Source of the DNA: Streptomyces dioscori
GTDB taxonomy: Bacteria > Actinomycetota > Actinomycetes > Streptomycetales > Streptomycetaceae
DNA length: 64,000 nucleotides
NCBI RefSeq assembly: GCF_003024195.1
Contig: NZ_KZ679056.1
Location: forward strand, 1 to 64,000
Direction of reading: 5' to 3'
Shown here: positions 52,766-61,880 of the stretch, piece after piece
How the letters are laid out: each line of letters starts with the position of its first letter
Position numbering within the stretch: position 1 is the stretch's first letter
The notes under the pieces: model-generated
What the model was told of the DNA's origin: nothing
What the model saw: only the letters and a program-made list of their open reading frames with translations
The model's database searches: none
Position numbers and translations under genes: made by a program

Positions 52766-53968
52766 TCAGGCCTTCGGTACCCGGACGATCAGCGCGTCAC
52801 CCTGGCCGCCGCCTCCGCACAGCGCCGCCGCGCCCACGCCGCCGCCGCGCCGCTGCAGTTCGAGGGCGAGGTGGAGGACGAGCCGGGCGCCGGACATGCC
52901 GATCGGGTGGCCGAGCGCGATGGCGCCGCCGTTGACGTTCACCTTTTCCGTGGACACGCCGAGATCCTTCATTGACTGGACCGCGACGGCGGCGAAGGCC
53001 TCGTTGATCTCGATCAGGTCAAGATCCTCGACGCCGATGCCCTCCTTCTTGAGGGCGTGCTGGATGGCGTTCGACGGCTGCGACTGCAAAGAGTTGTCGG
53101 GTCCGGCGACGTTTCCGTGGGCGCCGATCTCGGCGATCCAGTCGAGGCCGAGGGCCTCGGCGCGCGCCTTGCTCATGACGACGACGGCGGCGGCGCCGTC
53201 GGAGATCTGCGAGGCCGAGCCGGCCGTGATCGTGCCGTCCTTGGCGAAGGCGGGGCGCAGCCTGCCGAGCGACTCGGCGGTCGTCTCGCCGCGGATGCCC
53301 TCGTCCTGGCTGAAGACGACGGGCTCGCCCTTGCGCTGCGGGATCTCGACGGGGGTGATCTCCGCCTCGAAGGTGCCGTTCTTCTGTGCGGCGGCGGCCC
53401 GCTGGTGGGAGAGGGCGGCGATCTCGTCCTGCTCGGGCCGCAGGATGTTCAGCCGCGTGTTGTGCTTCTCCGTCGACTCGCCCATGGCGATGTTCTCGAA
53501 GGCGTCGGTGAGCCCGTCGTGCGCCATGGCGTCGAGCATCTCGATCGCGCCGTACTTGTAGCCCTCACGGGACTTGGGCAGCAGGTGGGGGGCGTTGGTC
53601 ATCGACTCCTGGCCGCCGGCGACCACGATGTCGAACTCACCGGCGCGGATGAGCTGGTCGGCGAGCGCGATGGCGTCGAGGCCGGACAGGCACACCTTGT
53701 TGATCGTGAGCGCCGGGACGCTCATCGGGATGCCCGCCTTGACGGCGGCCTGGCGTGCCGGGATCTGCCCTGCCCCGGCCTGGAGCACCTGGCCCATGAT
53801 CACGTGCTGCACCTGGTCGCCGCCGATGCCCGCACGGTCGAGGGCGGCCTTGATCGCGAATCCACCGAGGTCGGCTCCCGAGAAGGACTTCAGGGAGCCG
53901 AGGAGCCGTCCCATCGGGGTGCGTGCACCCGCAACGATGACGGAGGTGGTGTTGTTCGTTCCAGACAT
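52766..53968 (-). CDS. Acetyl-CoA acetyltransferase (thiolase)
   Basis: 400 aa from ATG 53968. Biosynthetic-type thiolase: nucleophile Cys93 in NKVCLSGLDAIA, NEAFAAVAV, NGGAIALGHPIGMSGAR and the second Cys in ALCGGGGQGDALIV. It condenses two acetyl-CoA to acetoacetyl-CoA or cleaves the reverse, feeding the C4 acyl-CoA (ethylmalonyl-CoA or butyrate) routes. 61 bp upstream of meaB on the same strand, divergent from the epimerase gene. Likely part of a short-chain acyl-CoA module. Confidence 0.95.
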   Translation of the reverse strand: MSGTNNTTSVIVAGARTPMGRLLGSLKSFSGADLGGFAIKAALDRAGIGGDQVQHVIMGQVLQAGAGQIPARQAAVKAGIPMSVPALTINKVCLSGLDAIALADQLIRAGEFDIVVAGGQESMTNAPHLLPKSREGYKYGAIEMLDAMAHDGLTDAFENIAMGESTEKHNTRLNILRPEQDEIAALSHQRAAAAQKNGTFEAEITPVEIPQRKGEPVVFSQDEGIRGETTAESLGRLRPAFAKDGTITAGSASQISDGAAAVVVMSKARAEALGLDWIAEIGAHGNVAGPDNSLQSQPSNAIQHALKKEGIGVEDLDLIEINEAFAAVAVQSMKDLGVSTEKVNVNGGAIALGHPIGMSGARLVLHLALELQRRGGGVGAAALCGGGGQGDALIVRVPKA

Positions 53969-54116
53969 GAGGAGCGATCCCCTTCCAGCTTGCACAGCCG
54001 AGGAGTGAACGAGGGTTTACTAAAGAAGGTACTGAGCGGTAGGCCAGCCGTCATCCGGCCCGTCGTGTGATCGCGCGCACGTTGCGTAACCGCCCTCGGA
54101 GCGCTGCACTGACAGC

Positions 54117-54557
54117 ATGCTGACGCGAATCGACCACATCGGGATCGCCTGTTTCGACCTCGACGCGACCGTCGAGTTCTACCGGGCCACGTACGGCTTC
54201 GAGGTGTACCACTCCGAGGTCAACGAGGAGCAGGGCGTGCGCGAGGCCATGCTCAAGATCAATGAGACGTCCGACGGCGGCGCCTCCTACCTGCAGCTCC
54301 TGGAACCCACCCGCGAGGACTCCGCGGTGGGAAAGTGGCTGGCCAAGAACGGTGAGGGCGTACATCACATCGCCTTCGGCACGGCGGACGTGGACGCCGA
54401 CGCGGCCGGCATCCGGGACAAGGGCGTACGCGTGCTGTACGACGAGCCGCGCAGGGGTTCGATGGGCTCCAGGATCACCTTTCTGCACCCGAAGGATTGC
54501 CATGGCGTCCTGACAGAACTGGTCACTTCGGCGCCAGTTGAGTCACCTGAGCACTGA
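54117..54557 (+). CDS. mce: Methylmalonyl-CoA epimerase
   Basis: 146 aa. VOC-fold epimerase interconverting 2R- and 2S-methylmalonyl-CoA. Metal ligands in RIDHIGIAC (His7), GVHHIAFG and the C-terminal GVLTELV; LLEPTREDSAVGKWLAKNGEG is typical. The ATG has no close ribosome site. Divergent from thiolase-meaB, forming a propionate/C4 acyl-CoA cluster; the scy gene follows about 230 bp later. Confidence 0.93.
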   Translation: MLTRIDHIGIACFDLDATVEFYRATYGFEVYHSEVNEEQGVREAMLKINETSDGGASYLQLLEPTREDSAVGKWLAKNGEGVHHIAFGTADVDADAAGIRDKGVRVLYDEPRRGSMGSRITFLHPKDCHGVLTELVTSAPVESPEH

Positions 54558-54788
54558 CCTCCGTATATCTGGGCCGGTAGGGTTGGGCACGGCCGTCGCC
54601 TCTTCGGGGCGGTCCGGGTCCTCATCGTCAGGATCCGAGGGCCGGGGTCCAGGTTTCGGGGGACGAGCGTCGGGGGAGCAGCCCTTGCTCCGCCGTTGAT
54701 CTGACACCATTCCCCGGGGGCCCTGTCCGGCGGATGGACGGTGCTCGTTTGGAGAGACTTGCGACCAGGGGACGGATGGGACCGCGCA

Positions 54789-57700
54789 GTGCGGGGCTAC
54801 GAACGCCAGGAGCGAGAGCCGGCGGCTGACGTCGACCACCTCTCTCGGTTCGAGGCCGAGATGGAACGGCTGAAGACCGAGCGGGAGAAGGCCGTCCAGC
54901 ACGCCGAGGACCTCGGCTATCAGGTCGAGGTGCTGCGCGCCAAGCTGCACGAGGCGCGCCGCAGTCTGGCGACCCGGCCTGCCTACGACAGCGCCGACAT
55001 CGGCTATCAGGCCGAGCAGATGCTCCGTAATGCCCAGGTTCAGGCCGATCAGTTGCGCCAGGACGCCGAGCGGGAGCTGAGCCAGGCCCGCGCGCAGACG
55101 CAGCGGATCCTGCAGGAGCACGCGGAGCAGGCCGCCCGTCTCCAGGCGGAGCTGCACCAGGAGGCGGTCACCCGCCGCCAGCAGCTCGACCAGGAGCTGG
55201 CCGAACGCCGGCAGAGCGTCGAGTCGCACGTCAACGAGAACGTGGCGTGGGCCGAGCAGCTGCGGGCCCGCAGCGAGCAGCAGGCCCGCCGGCTGGCCGA
55301 CGAGTCGCGCAGCGAGGCCGAGCAGGCCCTGGCCGCCGCCCGCGCGGAGGCCGAGCGGGTCGCGGGAGAGGCCCGCCAGCGGCTGCAGAGCGACGCCGAG
55401 CGGGCGCGCGCGGAGGCCGAGGCGCTGCTGCGCCGGGCCCGCACCGACGCCGAACGGCTGCTGAACGCGGCCTCGACGCAGGCCCAGGAAGCCACCGAGC
55501 ACGCCGAGCAGCTGCGCTCTTCGACCGCGTCCGACTCGGACAACGCCCGCCGCCAGGCCGGCGAGCTGAGCCGCGCCGCCGAGCAGCGCATCAACGAGGC
55601 CGAGGCGGCCCTGCGCGAGGCGCGGGCCGAGGCGGAGAAGGTCCTCACCGAGGCCAAGGAGGCCGCGGCCAAGACGCTCTCCGGCGCGGAGTCGGCGAAC
55701 GAACAGCGCACGCGGACGGCCAAGGAGCAGGTCGCCCGGCTGGTCGGCGAGGCGATCAAGGAGGCCGAGGCCACCAAGGCGGAGGCCGAGCAGGTCGTCG
55801 CGGACGCCCGCACCAAGGCCGAGAAGATCACCGCGGAGGCCGAGGAGAACGCCCGCAGTCTCACCGCCGAGGAGACCGCGTCCCAGCTCGCCAAGGCGGC
55901 CCGGACGGCCGAGGAAGTACTGAACAAGGCGTCCGAGGACGCCAAGACGACCACCAAGGCCGCCTCCGAGGAGGCCGAGCGGATCCGCGCCGAGGCCGAG
56001 GCCGAGGCGGACCGGCTGCGCGCCGAGGCGCACGACATCGCCGAGCAGCTCAAGGGCACGGCGAAGGACGACACCAAGGAGTACCGCGCCAAGACGGTCG
56101 AGCTGCAGGAGGAGGCGCGCCGGCTGCGCGGCGACGCCGAGCAGCTGCGCGCGGACGCCAACGAAGAGGGCGAGCGGATCCGCTCCGAGGCCCGGCGCGA
56201 GGCCGTCCAGCAGATCGAGGAGGCGGCCAGGACCGCCGAGGAACTGCTGTCCAAGGCGAAGGCCGACGCCGACGAGCTGCGGTCGAACGCCACGACGGAG
56301 AGCCAGCGGGTCCGCACCGAGGCCATCGAGCGCGCGACGACGCTGCGCCGGCAGGCCGAGGAGACCCTGGAGCGCACCCGTACGGAGGCCGAGCGGCACC
56401 GCACGGAGGCCGTCGAGCAGTCCGAGGAGATCAAGGCCGAGGCCGAGCGGGCCGCCGCCGAACTGCACGAGGACACCGAGCGGGCCATAGCGGCCCGGCA
56501 GGCCGAGGCGGCCGAGGGGCTGACCCGGCTGCACACGGAGGCCGAGGAGCGCCTCGCCTCCGCCGAGCAGGCGCTGACCGACGCGCGCGCCGAGTCCGAG
56601 CGGATCCGCCGCGAGGCCTCCGAGGAGATCGACCGGCTGCGCGCCGAGGCCGCCGAGCGGATCCGTACGCTCCAGGCGCAGGCCGAGACGGAGGCCGAGC
56701 GGCTGCGCACGGAGGCCGCCTCGGACGCGTCCGCGTCCCGTGCCGAGGGCGAGGCCATCGCCGTCCGGCTGCGTTCGGACGCCGCGGTGGAGGCCGAGCG
56801 GCTCAAGACGGAGGCACAGGACACCGCCGACCGCGTACGGGCCGAGGCGCAGGCCGCCGCCGAGCGGCTGGCCACCGAGGCCGCCGAGGCGCTGTCCGCG
56901 GCCCAGGAGGAGGCGGCCAGGCGCCGCCGCGAGGCCGAGGAGCTGCTGGGCGCCGCGCGCCAGGAGGCCGACCAGGAGCGCGAGCGGGCCCGCGAGCAGA
57001 GCGAGGAACTGCTGGCCTCGGCGCGCAACCGCGTGGAGGAGGCCCAGACCGAGGCCGTCCGGCTGGTCGAGGAGGCGGACCGCCGGGCGACCGAGATGGT
57101 GTCGGCCGCCGAGCAGACCGCGCAGCAGGTGCGCGACGCCGTGGCCGGGCTGCACGAGCAGGCCCAGGAGGAGATCTCGGGCCTGCGCAGCGCCGCCGAG
57201 CACGTGGCGGAGCGCACGCGCACGGAGGCGCAGGAGGAGTCCGACAGGGTCCGCGCCGACGCGTACGCGGAGCGGGAGCGGGCGACCGAGGACGGCAACC
57301 GCGTCCGGCGCGAGGCGCGGGACGAGGCGGAGGCCGCCAAGTCGCTGGCGGAGCGCACGGTCTCGGAGGCGATCGCGGAGTCCGAGCGGCTGCGTTCGGA
57401 CGCCGCCGAGCATCTGCAGCGGGCGCGTACGGAGGCCTCGGACGCCGTCGCGTCGGCCGAGCAGGACGCCTCGCGGTCCCGGGCCGAGGCACGGGACGAC
57501 GCCAACCGCATCCGGTCGGACGCGGCGACGCAGGCGGACACCCTCATCACCGAGACGACCGCCGAGGTCGAGCGGCTCACGGCGGAGACCAACCAGGAGG
57601 CGGAACGGGTCCGCGCCGAGTCCGTGGCGAAGGCCGAGAAGCTGATCTCGGACGCGACGGGCGACGCGGAACGGCTGCGCGCCGAGGCGGCCGAGACGGT

Positions 57701-58637
57701 CGGCTCCGCGCAGCAGCACGCCGAGCGGATCCGGTCGGAGGCCCAGCGTTTCAAGGCCGAGGCCGCCCAGGAGGCCGACCGCCTCATGTCGAACGCCCGC
57801 GACGAGGCCGACGACACACTGGACAAGGCGCGCAAGGAGGCCAACAAGCGGCGCTCCGAGGCGGCCGAGCAGGTCGACAAGCTGATCACGGAGACGACCG
57901 CCGAGGCCGACAAGCTGCTCTCGGAGTCGCAGCAGGCCGCGCACAAGACCACCGCGGACGCCGAGGCACAGGCCGACACGATGGTGGGCGCCGCCCGCAA
58001 CGAGGCGGAACGGCTGCTGTCCGAGGCCACGGTCGAGGGCAACACCCGGGTGGAGCGGGCCAGGACGGACGCCGACGAACTGCTGATCGGCGCGCGCCGG
58101 GACGCGACGGCCATAAGGGAGCGCGCCGAGGAGCTGCGCGACCGGATCACCGGCGAGATCGAGGAACTCCACGACCGGGCCCGCCGGGAGTCCGCCGAGA
58201 CGATGAAGGCGGCGGGCGATCGGTGCGACGCGCTGATCAGGGCCGCCGAGGACCAGCTGAAGGAGGCCGAGGCGAAGGCCAAAGACCTCGTGTCGGAGGC
58301 CGGTTCGGAGGCGAGCAAGGTCCGGATCGCCGCGGTGAAGAAGGCGGAGGGGCTCCTCAAGGAGGCCGAGCAGAAGAAGGCCGCGCTCATCGCGGAGGCC
58401 GAGGGCATCAGATCCGAGGCAGTCCGCGAGGCGCGGGCCGCGGTCGAGGAGGGCAAGCGCGAGCTGGAGGTGCTGGTCCGCCGTCGGCAGGACATCAATG
58501 CCGAGATCTCCCGTGTCCAGGACGTCCTGGAGGCGTTGGAATCCTTTGAGGCGCCGTCGAGTGGCAAGGACGGGGGCGTCAAGGCGGGCGCGGCGGCCGG
58601 TGCGACCCGTTCGGGTGGCAAGCCGTCCGAGGGCTAG
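54789..58637 (+). CDS. scy: Scy, polarisome coiled-coil scaffold
   Basis: 1282 aa from GTG 54789 (GTG 54741 is in frame, giving 1298 aa). Almost wholly Ala/Glu/Arg-rich coiled coil: a short heptad N-terminal part (HLSRFEAEMERLKTEREKAVQHAEDLGYQVEVLRAKLHEARRS), then long arrays of EAERIRxEAxxEAxRLRxEA type, the hendecad/51-residue periodicity described for Scy and FilP. The C-terminus is RRRQDINAEISRVQDVLEALESFE, then a Gly/Ser/Lys tail. In Streptomyces Scy assembles with DivIVA and FilP at hyphal tips, setting branch sites. filP follows 184 bp downstream. Confidence 0.95.
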   Translation: MRGYERQEREPAADVDHLSRFEAEMERLKTEREKAVQHAEDLGYQVEVLRAKLHEARRSLATRPAYDSADIGYQAEQMLRNAQVQADQLRQDAERELSQARAQTQRILQEHAEQAARLQAELHQEAVTRRQQLDQELAERRQSVESHVNENVAWAEQLRARSEQQARRLADESRSEAEQALAAARAEAERVAGEARQRLQSDAERARAEAEALLRRARTDAERLLNAASTQAQEATEHAEQLRSSTASDSDNARRQAGELSRAAEQRINEAEAALREARAEAEKVLTEAKEAAAKTLSGAESANEQRTRTAKEQVARLVGEAIKEAEATKAEAEQVVADARTKAEKITAEAEENARSLTAEETASQLAKAARTAEEVLNKASEDAKTTTKAASEEAERIRAEAEAEADRLRAEAHDIAEQLKGTAKDDTKEYRAKTVELQEEARRLRGDAEQLRADANEEGERIRSEARREAVQQIEEAARTAEELLSKAKADADELRSNATTESQRVRTEAIERATTLRRQAEETLERTRTEAERHRTEAVEQSEEIKAEAERAAAELHEDTERAIAARQAEAAEGLTRLHTEAEERLASAEQALTDARAESERIRREASEEIDRLRAEAAERIRTLQAQAETEAERLRTEAASDASASRAEGEAIAVRLRSDAAVEAERLKTEAQDTADRVRAEAQAAAERLATEAAEALSAAQEEAARRRREAEELLGAARQEADQERERAREQSEELLASARNRVEEAQTEAVRLVEEADRRATEMVSAAEQTAQQVRDAVAGLHEQAQEEISGLRSAAEHVAERTRTEAQEESDRVRADAYAERERATEDGNRVRREARDEAEAAKSLAERTVSEAIAESERLRSDAAEHLQRARTEASDAVASAEQDASRSRAEARDDANRIRSDAATQADTLITETTAEVERLTAETNQEAERVRAESVAKAEKLISDATGDAERLRAEAAETVGSAQQHAERIRSEAQRFKAEAAQEADRLMSNARDEADDTLDKARKEANKRRSEAAEQVDKLITETTAEADKLLSESQQAAHKTTADAEAQADTMVGAARNEAERLLSEATVEGNTRVERARTDADELLIGARRDATAIRERAEELRDRITGEIEELHDRARRESAETMKAAGDRCDALIRAAEDQLKEAEAKAKDLVSEAGSEASKVRIAAVKKAEGLLKEAEQKKAALIAEAEGIRSEAVREARAAVEEGKRELEVLVRRRQDINAEISRVQDVLEALESFEAPSSGKDGGVKAGAAAGATRSGGKPSEG

Positions 58638-58821
58638 CCAGATGGGCAACTTCCGTGCATGCCGGGGGGGCTTCAGTGAAGCTCCCTGGCAAGCGTTCCG
58701 GCCGTTAGCCACCAAAAAGGGTGTCATTCTCCATATCAATCGGGCTACTGCTCGATGACACACCGTTTTGGCCCCTAGGATTCCACCTATCACCTCACCG
58801 GTCTCATTCGACAGGAACCCC

Positions 58822-59757
58822 ATGAGCGACACTTCCCCCTACGGCTTCGAGCTTGTGCGGCGTGGGTACGACCGCGCTCAGGTGGACGAACGCATTTCGA
58901 AGCTCGTCTCCGACCGTGACAGCGCTCTGGCCCGTATCACTGCTCTCGAAAAGCGCATCGAGGAACTCCATCTCGAAACGCAGAACGCCCAGGCCCAGGT
59001 AAGCGACGCCGAGCCGTCGTACGCCGGCCTCGGTGCCCGCGTCGAGAAGATCCTCCGCCTCGCCGAGGAGGAGGCCAAGGACCTGCGCGAGGAGGCCCGT
59101 CGCGCGGCGGAGCAGCACCGCGAGCTCGCCGAGTCGGCGGCCCAGCAGGTGCGCAACGACGCAGAATCGTTCGCTGCGGACCGCAAGTCCAAGGCGGAGG
59201 ACGAAGGCGTCCGGATCGTCGAGAAGGCCAAGACGGACGCTTCCCAGCTCCGTCAGGAGGCGACGAAGGACGCGCAGTCGAAGCGCGAGGAGGCGGACGC
59301 CCTCTTCGAGGAGACCCGCGCGAAGGCCGCGCAGGCCGCCGCCGACTTCGAGACGAACCTCGCCAAGCGCCGTGAGCAGTCCGAGCGTGACCTGGCCTCG
59401 CGTCAGGCCAAGGCCGAGAAGCGCCTCGCGGAGATCGAGCACCGCGCGGAGCAGCTGCGGCTCGAAGCCGAGAAGCTGCGTACGGACGCCGAGCGTCGGG
59501 CCCGTCAGACCGTCGAGACGGCTCAGCGGCAGGCCGAGGACATCGTGGCCGACGCGAACGCGAAGGCCGACCGGATCCGGTCGGAGTCCGAGCGGGAGCT
59601 TGCGGCGCTCACGAACCGGCGTGACTCGATCAACGCGCAGCTCACGAATGTGCGCGAGATGTTGGCGACGCTCACGGGGGCGGCTGTTGCCGCCGCGGGT
59701 TCTCCGGCCGAGGACGAGCCGATCACTCGTGGGGTGCCGGCTCAGCAGTCCCGCTAG
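58822..59757 (+). CDS. filP: FilP, intermediate-filament-like coiled-coil protein
   Basis: 311 aa from ATG 58822, with acaggaa upstream. N-terminal YGFELVRRGYDRAQVDERISKLVSDRDSALARI is DivIVA/Scy-like and precedes a long coiled coil (EEEAKDLREEARRAAEQHRELAESAAQQVRND...), ending ALTNRRDSINAQLTNVREMLATL and an unstructured tail. FilP forms a cage or gradient at hyphal tips, giving stiffness and working with DivIVA and Scy. Same orientation and partner of scy; a perfect 7-bp inverted repeat (gtgtcat/atgacac, 58721-58761) lies in the spacer. Confidence 0.95.
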   Translation: MSDTSPYGFELVRRGYDRAQVDERISKLVSDRDSALARITALEKRIEELHLETQNAQAQVSDAEPSYAGLGARVEKILRLAEEEAKDLREEARRAAEQHRELAESAAQQVRNDAESFAADRKSKAEDEGVRIVEKAKTDASQLRQEATKDAQSKREEADALFEETRAKAAQAAADFETNLAKRREQSERDLASRQAKAEKRLAEIEHRAEQLRLEAEKLRTDAERRARQTVETAQRQAEDIVADANAKADRIRSESERELAALTNRRDSINAQLTNVREMLATLTGAAVAAAGSPAEDEPITRGVPAQQSR

Positions 59758-59831
59758 GCGCTGGCGCTGGCCCTGGCTCAGTACGGGTCGGGTTGAGGTT
59801 GCGGGGATCTGCGGACCGGCTGTGGCTGGTC

Positions 59832-59851
59832 GCGCAGTTCCCCGCGCCCCT
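59832..59851. repeat. GC-repeat core copy after filP
   Basis: gcgcagttccccgcgcccct with a second truncated partner (gccccgcgcccctcacggggc, near 59903-59923) in the 226-bp filP/ABC spacer. Confidence 0.7.
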
Positions 59852-59931
59852 TACGGGGCTGTGGCTGGTCGCGCCCACGCGGCGGAGCCGCATATCGATA
59901 CAGCCCCGCGCCCCTCACGGGGCGCCTACGG

Positions 59932-59972
59932 AGCCCTCTGCCTTTAAGTGGCAGGGGGCTTTGTTGCGTTTT
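59932..59972 (+). terminator. Intrinsic terminator before the ABC-2 operon
   Basis: agccctctgcc pairs with ggcagggggct around tttaagt and is followed by ttgttgcgtttt. One of the few T-rich terminators in the window; ends filP transcription. Confidence 0.8.
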
Positions 59973-59983
59973 AGCCTCGGGGG

Positions 59984-61000
59984 ATGATCGAGGTTGAGGG
60001 GCTGACCAAGCGGTACGGCGAGAAGATGGCTGTGAATCAGCTGACGTTCGCCGTGCGGCCCGGGATCGTCACCGGGTTTCTCGGGCCGAACGGGGCCGGG
60101 AAGTCCACGACCATGCGGATGATGCTCGGGCTCGACCGGCCGACCGCGGGGGACGTGCGGATCGACGGGCAGCACTACGACCGGCTCAAGGACCCGCTGA
60201 CGTACATCGGCGCCCTGCTCGACGCCAAGGCCATGCACGGCGGTCGCAGCGCCTTCAACCACCTGCTGTGCCTCGCGCAGAGCAACGGCATCCCGCGCGG
60301 CCGGGTGCACGAGGTCCTGGACACCGTCGGGCTCACCGCGGTGGCGAAGAAGAAGGCCAAGGGTTTCTCGCTCGGCATGGGCCAGCGGCTCGGCATCGCG
60401 GGCGCGCTGCTCGGCGACCCCCGGATCCTGATGTTCGACGAGCCGGTCAACGGGCTCGACCCCGAGGGCATCCACTGGATCCGGAACCTGATGAAGTCCC
60501 TCGCCGCCCAGGGCCGTACCGTCTTCGTCTCCTCGCACCTGATGAGCGAGATGGCGCTGACCGCCGACCATCTCGTGGTGATCGGCCAGGGCCGGCTGCT
60601 CGCCGACACGTCCATGGCCGACTTCATCAGGGAGAACTCCCGCTCGTACGTACGCATCCGGTCGCCCCAGCGTGAGCTGCTGCTCGACGTGCTGCACCGG
60701 GCCGGGATCGTCGTCGTGGAGACCGGTGGCGGGACGCTTGAGGTGGACGGGCACCGGCCCGAGGACATCGGTGAGCTGGCCGCGCAGCACCGGATCGTGC
60801 TGCACGAGCTGAGCCCTCAGCAGGCCTCGCTGGAAGAGGCGTTCATGCAGCTCACGGCGGAGTCGGTGGAGTACCACGCGCACTCCGGCGCCCCGCTCGG
60901 CGCCGCGCCGCCGCCCCTGCCCGGTGACCGGCCGGGACCGCCGACGCCCGGACCGCAGGTGCCGGGGCCCCAGTGGGGCGACGACTGGAAGAAGGGCTGA
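59984..61000 (+). CDS. ABC-2 exporter ATP-binding protein, pair 1
   Basis: 338 aa. DrrA/CcmA-type ATPase: Walker A GPNGAGKSTTMRM, signature KGFSLGMGQRLGIA, Walker B ILMFDEPVNGLDPEG, H-loop VFVSSHLMSEM. C-terminal extension ends in a Pro/Gly-rich tail. Followed 4 bp later by its permease; a second ATPase/permease pair follows at 61881, with similar sequence. Exported substrate unknown. Confidence 0.93.
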   Translation: MIEVEGLTKRYGEKMAVNQLTFAVRPGIVTGFLGPNGAGKSTTMRMMLGLDRPTAGDVRIDGQHYDRLKDPLTYIGALLDAKAMHGGRSAFNHLLCLAQSNGIPRGRVHEVLDTVGLTAVAKKKAKGFSLGMGQRLGIAGALLGDPRILMFDEPVNGLDPEGIHWIRNLMKSLAAQGRTVFVSSHLMSEMALTADHLVVIGQGRLLADTSMADFIRENSRSYVRIRSPQRELLLDVLHRAGIVVVETGGGTLEVDGHRPEDIGELAAQHRIVLHELSPQQASLEEAFMQLTAESVEYHAHSGAPLGAAPPPLPGDRPGPPTPGPQVPGPQWGDDWKKG

Positions 61001-61004
61001 TTCC

Positions 61005-61775
61005 ATGGCCGCGACCCAGGTCCTGAGGTCCGAGTGGACCAAGATCCGGTCGGTGGCGTCCACACTGTGGACGCTGAGCCTCGCCGCCGTGGTGACCGTC
61101 GTGCTCGGCGTACTGATCTCGCTGCTGTCGAAGAACGAGTTCGACAAGATGAGCGCGAAGGACCGGCTCTCCTTCGACCCCACCTACATCAGCTTCGCCG
61201 GGATGAGCCTCGGTCAGCTGGCGATGATCGTGTTCGGTGTGCTGGTGGTGTCCAACGAGTACAGCACCGGCATGATCCGCACCTCGCTCTCCGCCGTCCC
61301 GCAGCGCGGCACGTTCCTGTTCAGCAAGATGGCGGTGGCGACCGGACTCGCGTTCCTCGTGGGCCTCGTGACCAGCTTCGTCGCGTTCTTCCTCGGCCAG
61401 GCGATGCTCGGCTCGCACAAGGCGGCGATCGGCGACCCGGGCGTCCTGCGCGCGGTCATCGGCGGCGGCCTCTACATGACCCTCATCGCGGTCTTCTCGA
61501 TGGGCGTCGCCACGATGCTCCGCAGCCCGATGCTGTCCCTGGGCATCCTGATGCCGTTCTTCTTCCTGATCTCCGCGATCCTCGGCAACGTCTCCGCCAC
61601 CAAGAAGATCGGCCAGTTCCTGCCCGACCAGGCCGGCAGCAAGATCATGCAGGTGGTCACCCCGATCGACGACGACGTACCGTACGGACCCTGGGGAGGG
61701 CTGGGCATCATGGTGCTGTGGGTCGTCGTCGCGGTGATCGGCGGGTACGTGCTGCTGAAGAGGCGGGACGCCTGA
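61005..61775 (+). CDS. ABC-2 type permease, pair 1
   Basis: 256 aa. Six predicted helices; begins ATQVLRSEWTKIRSVASTLWTLSL, the SEWTKIRS motif of this ABC-2 family; contains VVSNEYSTGMIRTSLSAVPQR and ends VLLKRRDA. Partner of the upstream ATPase. Paralogue of the permease at 63125. Confidence 0.93.
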   Translation: MAATQVLRSEWTKIRSVASTLWTLSLAAVVTVVLGVLISLLSKNEFDKMSAKDRLSFDPTYISFAGMSLGQLAMIVFGVLVVSNEYSTGMIRTSLSAVPQRGTFLFSKMAVATGLAFLVGLVTSFVAFFLGQAMLGSHKAAIGDPGVLRAVIGGGLYMTLIAVFSMGVATMLRSPMLSLGILMPFFFLISAILGNVSATKKIGQFLPDQAGSKIMQVVTPIDDDVPYGPWGGLGIMVLWVVVAVIGGYVLLKRRDA

Positions 61776-61880
61776 GGTTTTTTACCCGCTCTTGAAGGGA
61801 ACCGTCAGCGCCCCGATATCCTCCTAACCCTTACGGGGGCGTGTGCCCCGACGTCCTGAACCTTTCGATGGGTGCGGAGA

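Noticed and set aside
54543..58832. Very long open frames antisense to, and out of frame with, scy (over 1,100-1,400 codons)
   Set aside because: They mirror the periodic GCC/GAG codon pattern of the coiled-coil gene; translations are low-complexity Leu/Gly/Arg or Arg/Gly strings with no domain, and the scy frame is unambiguous.
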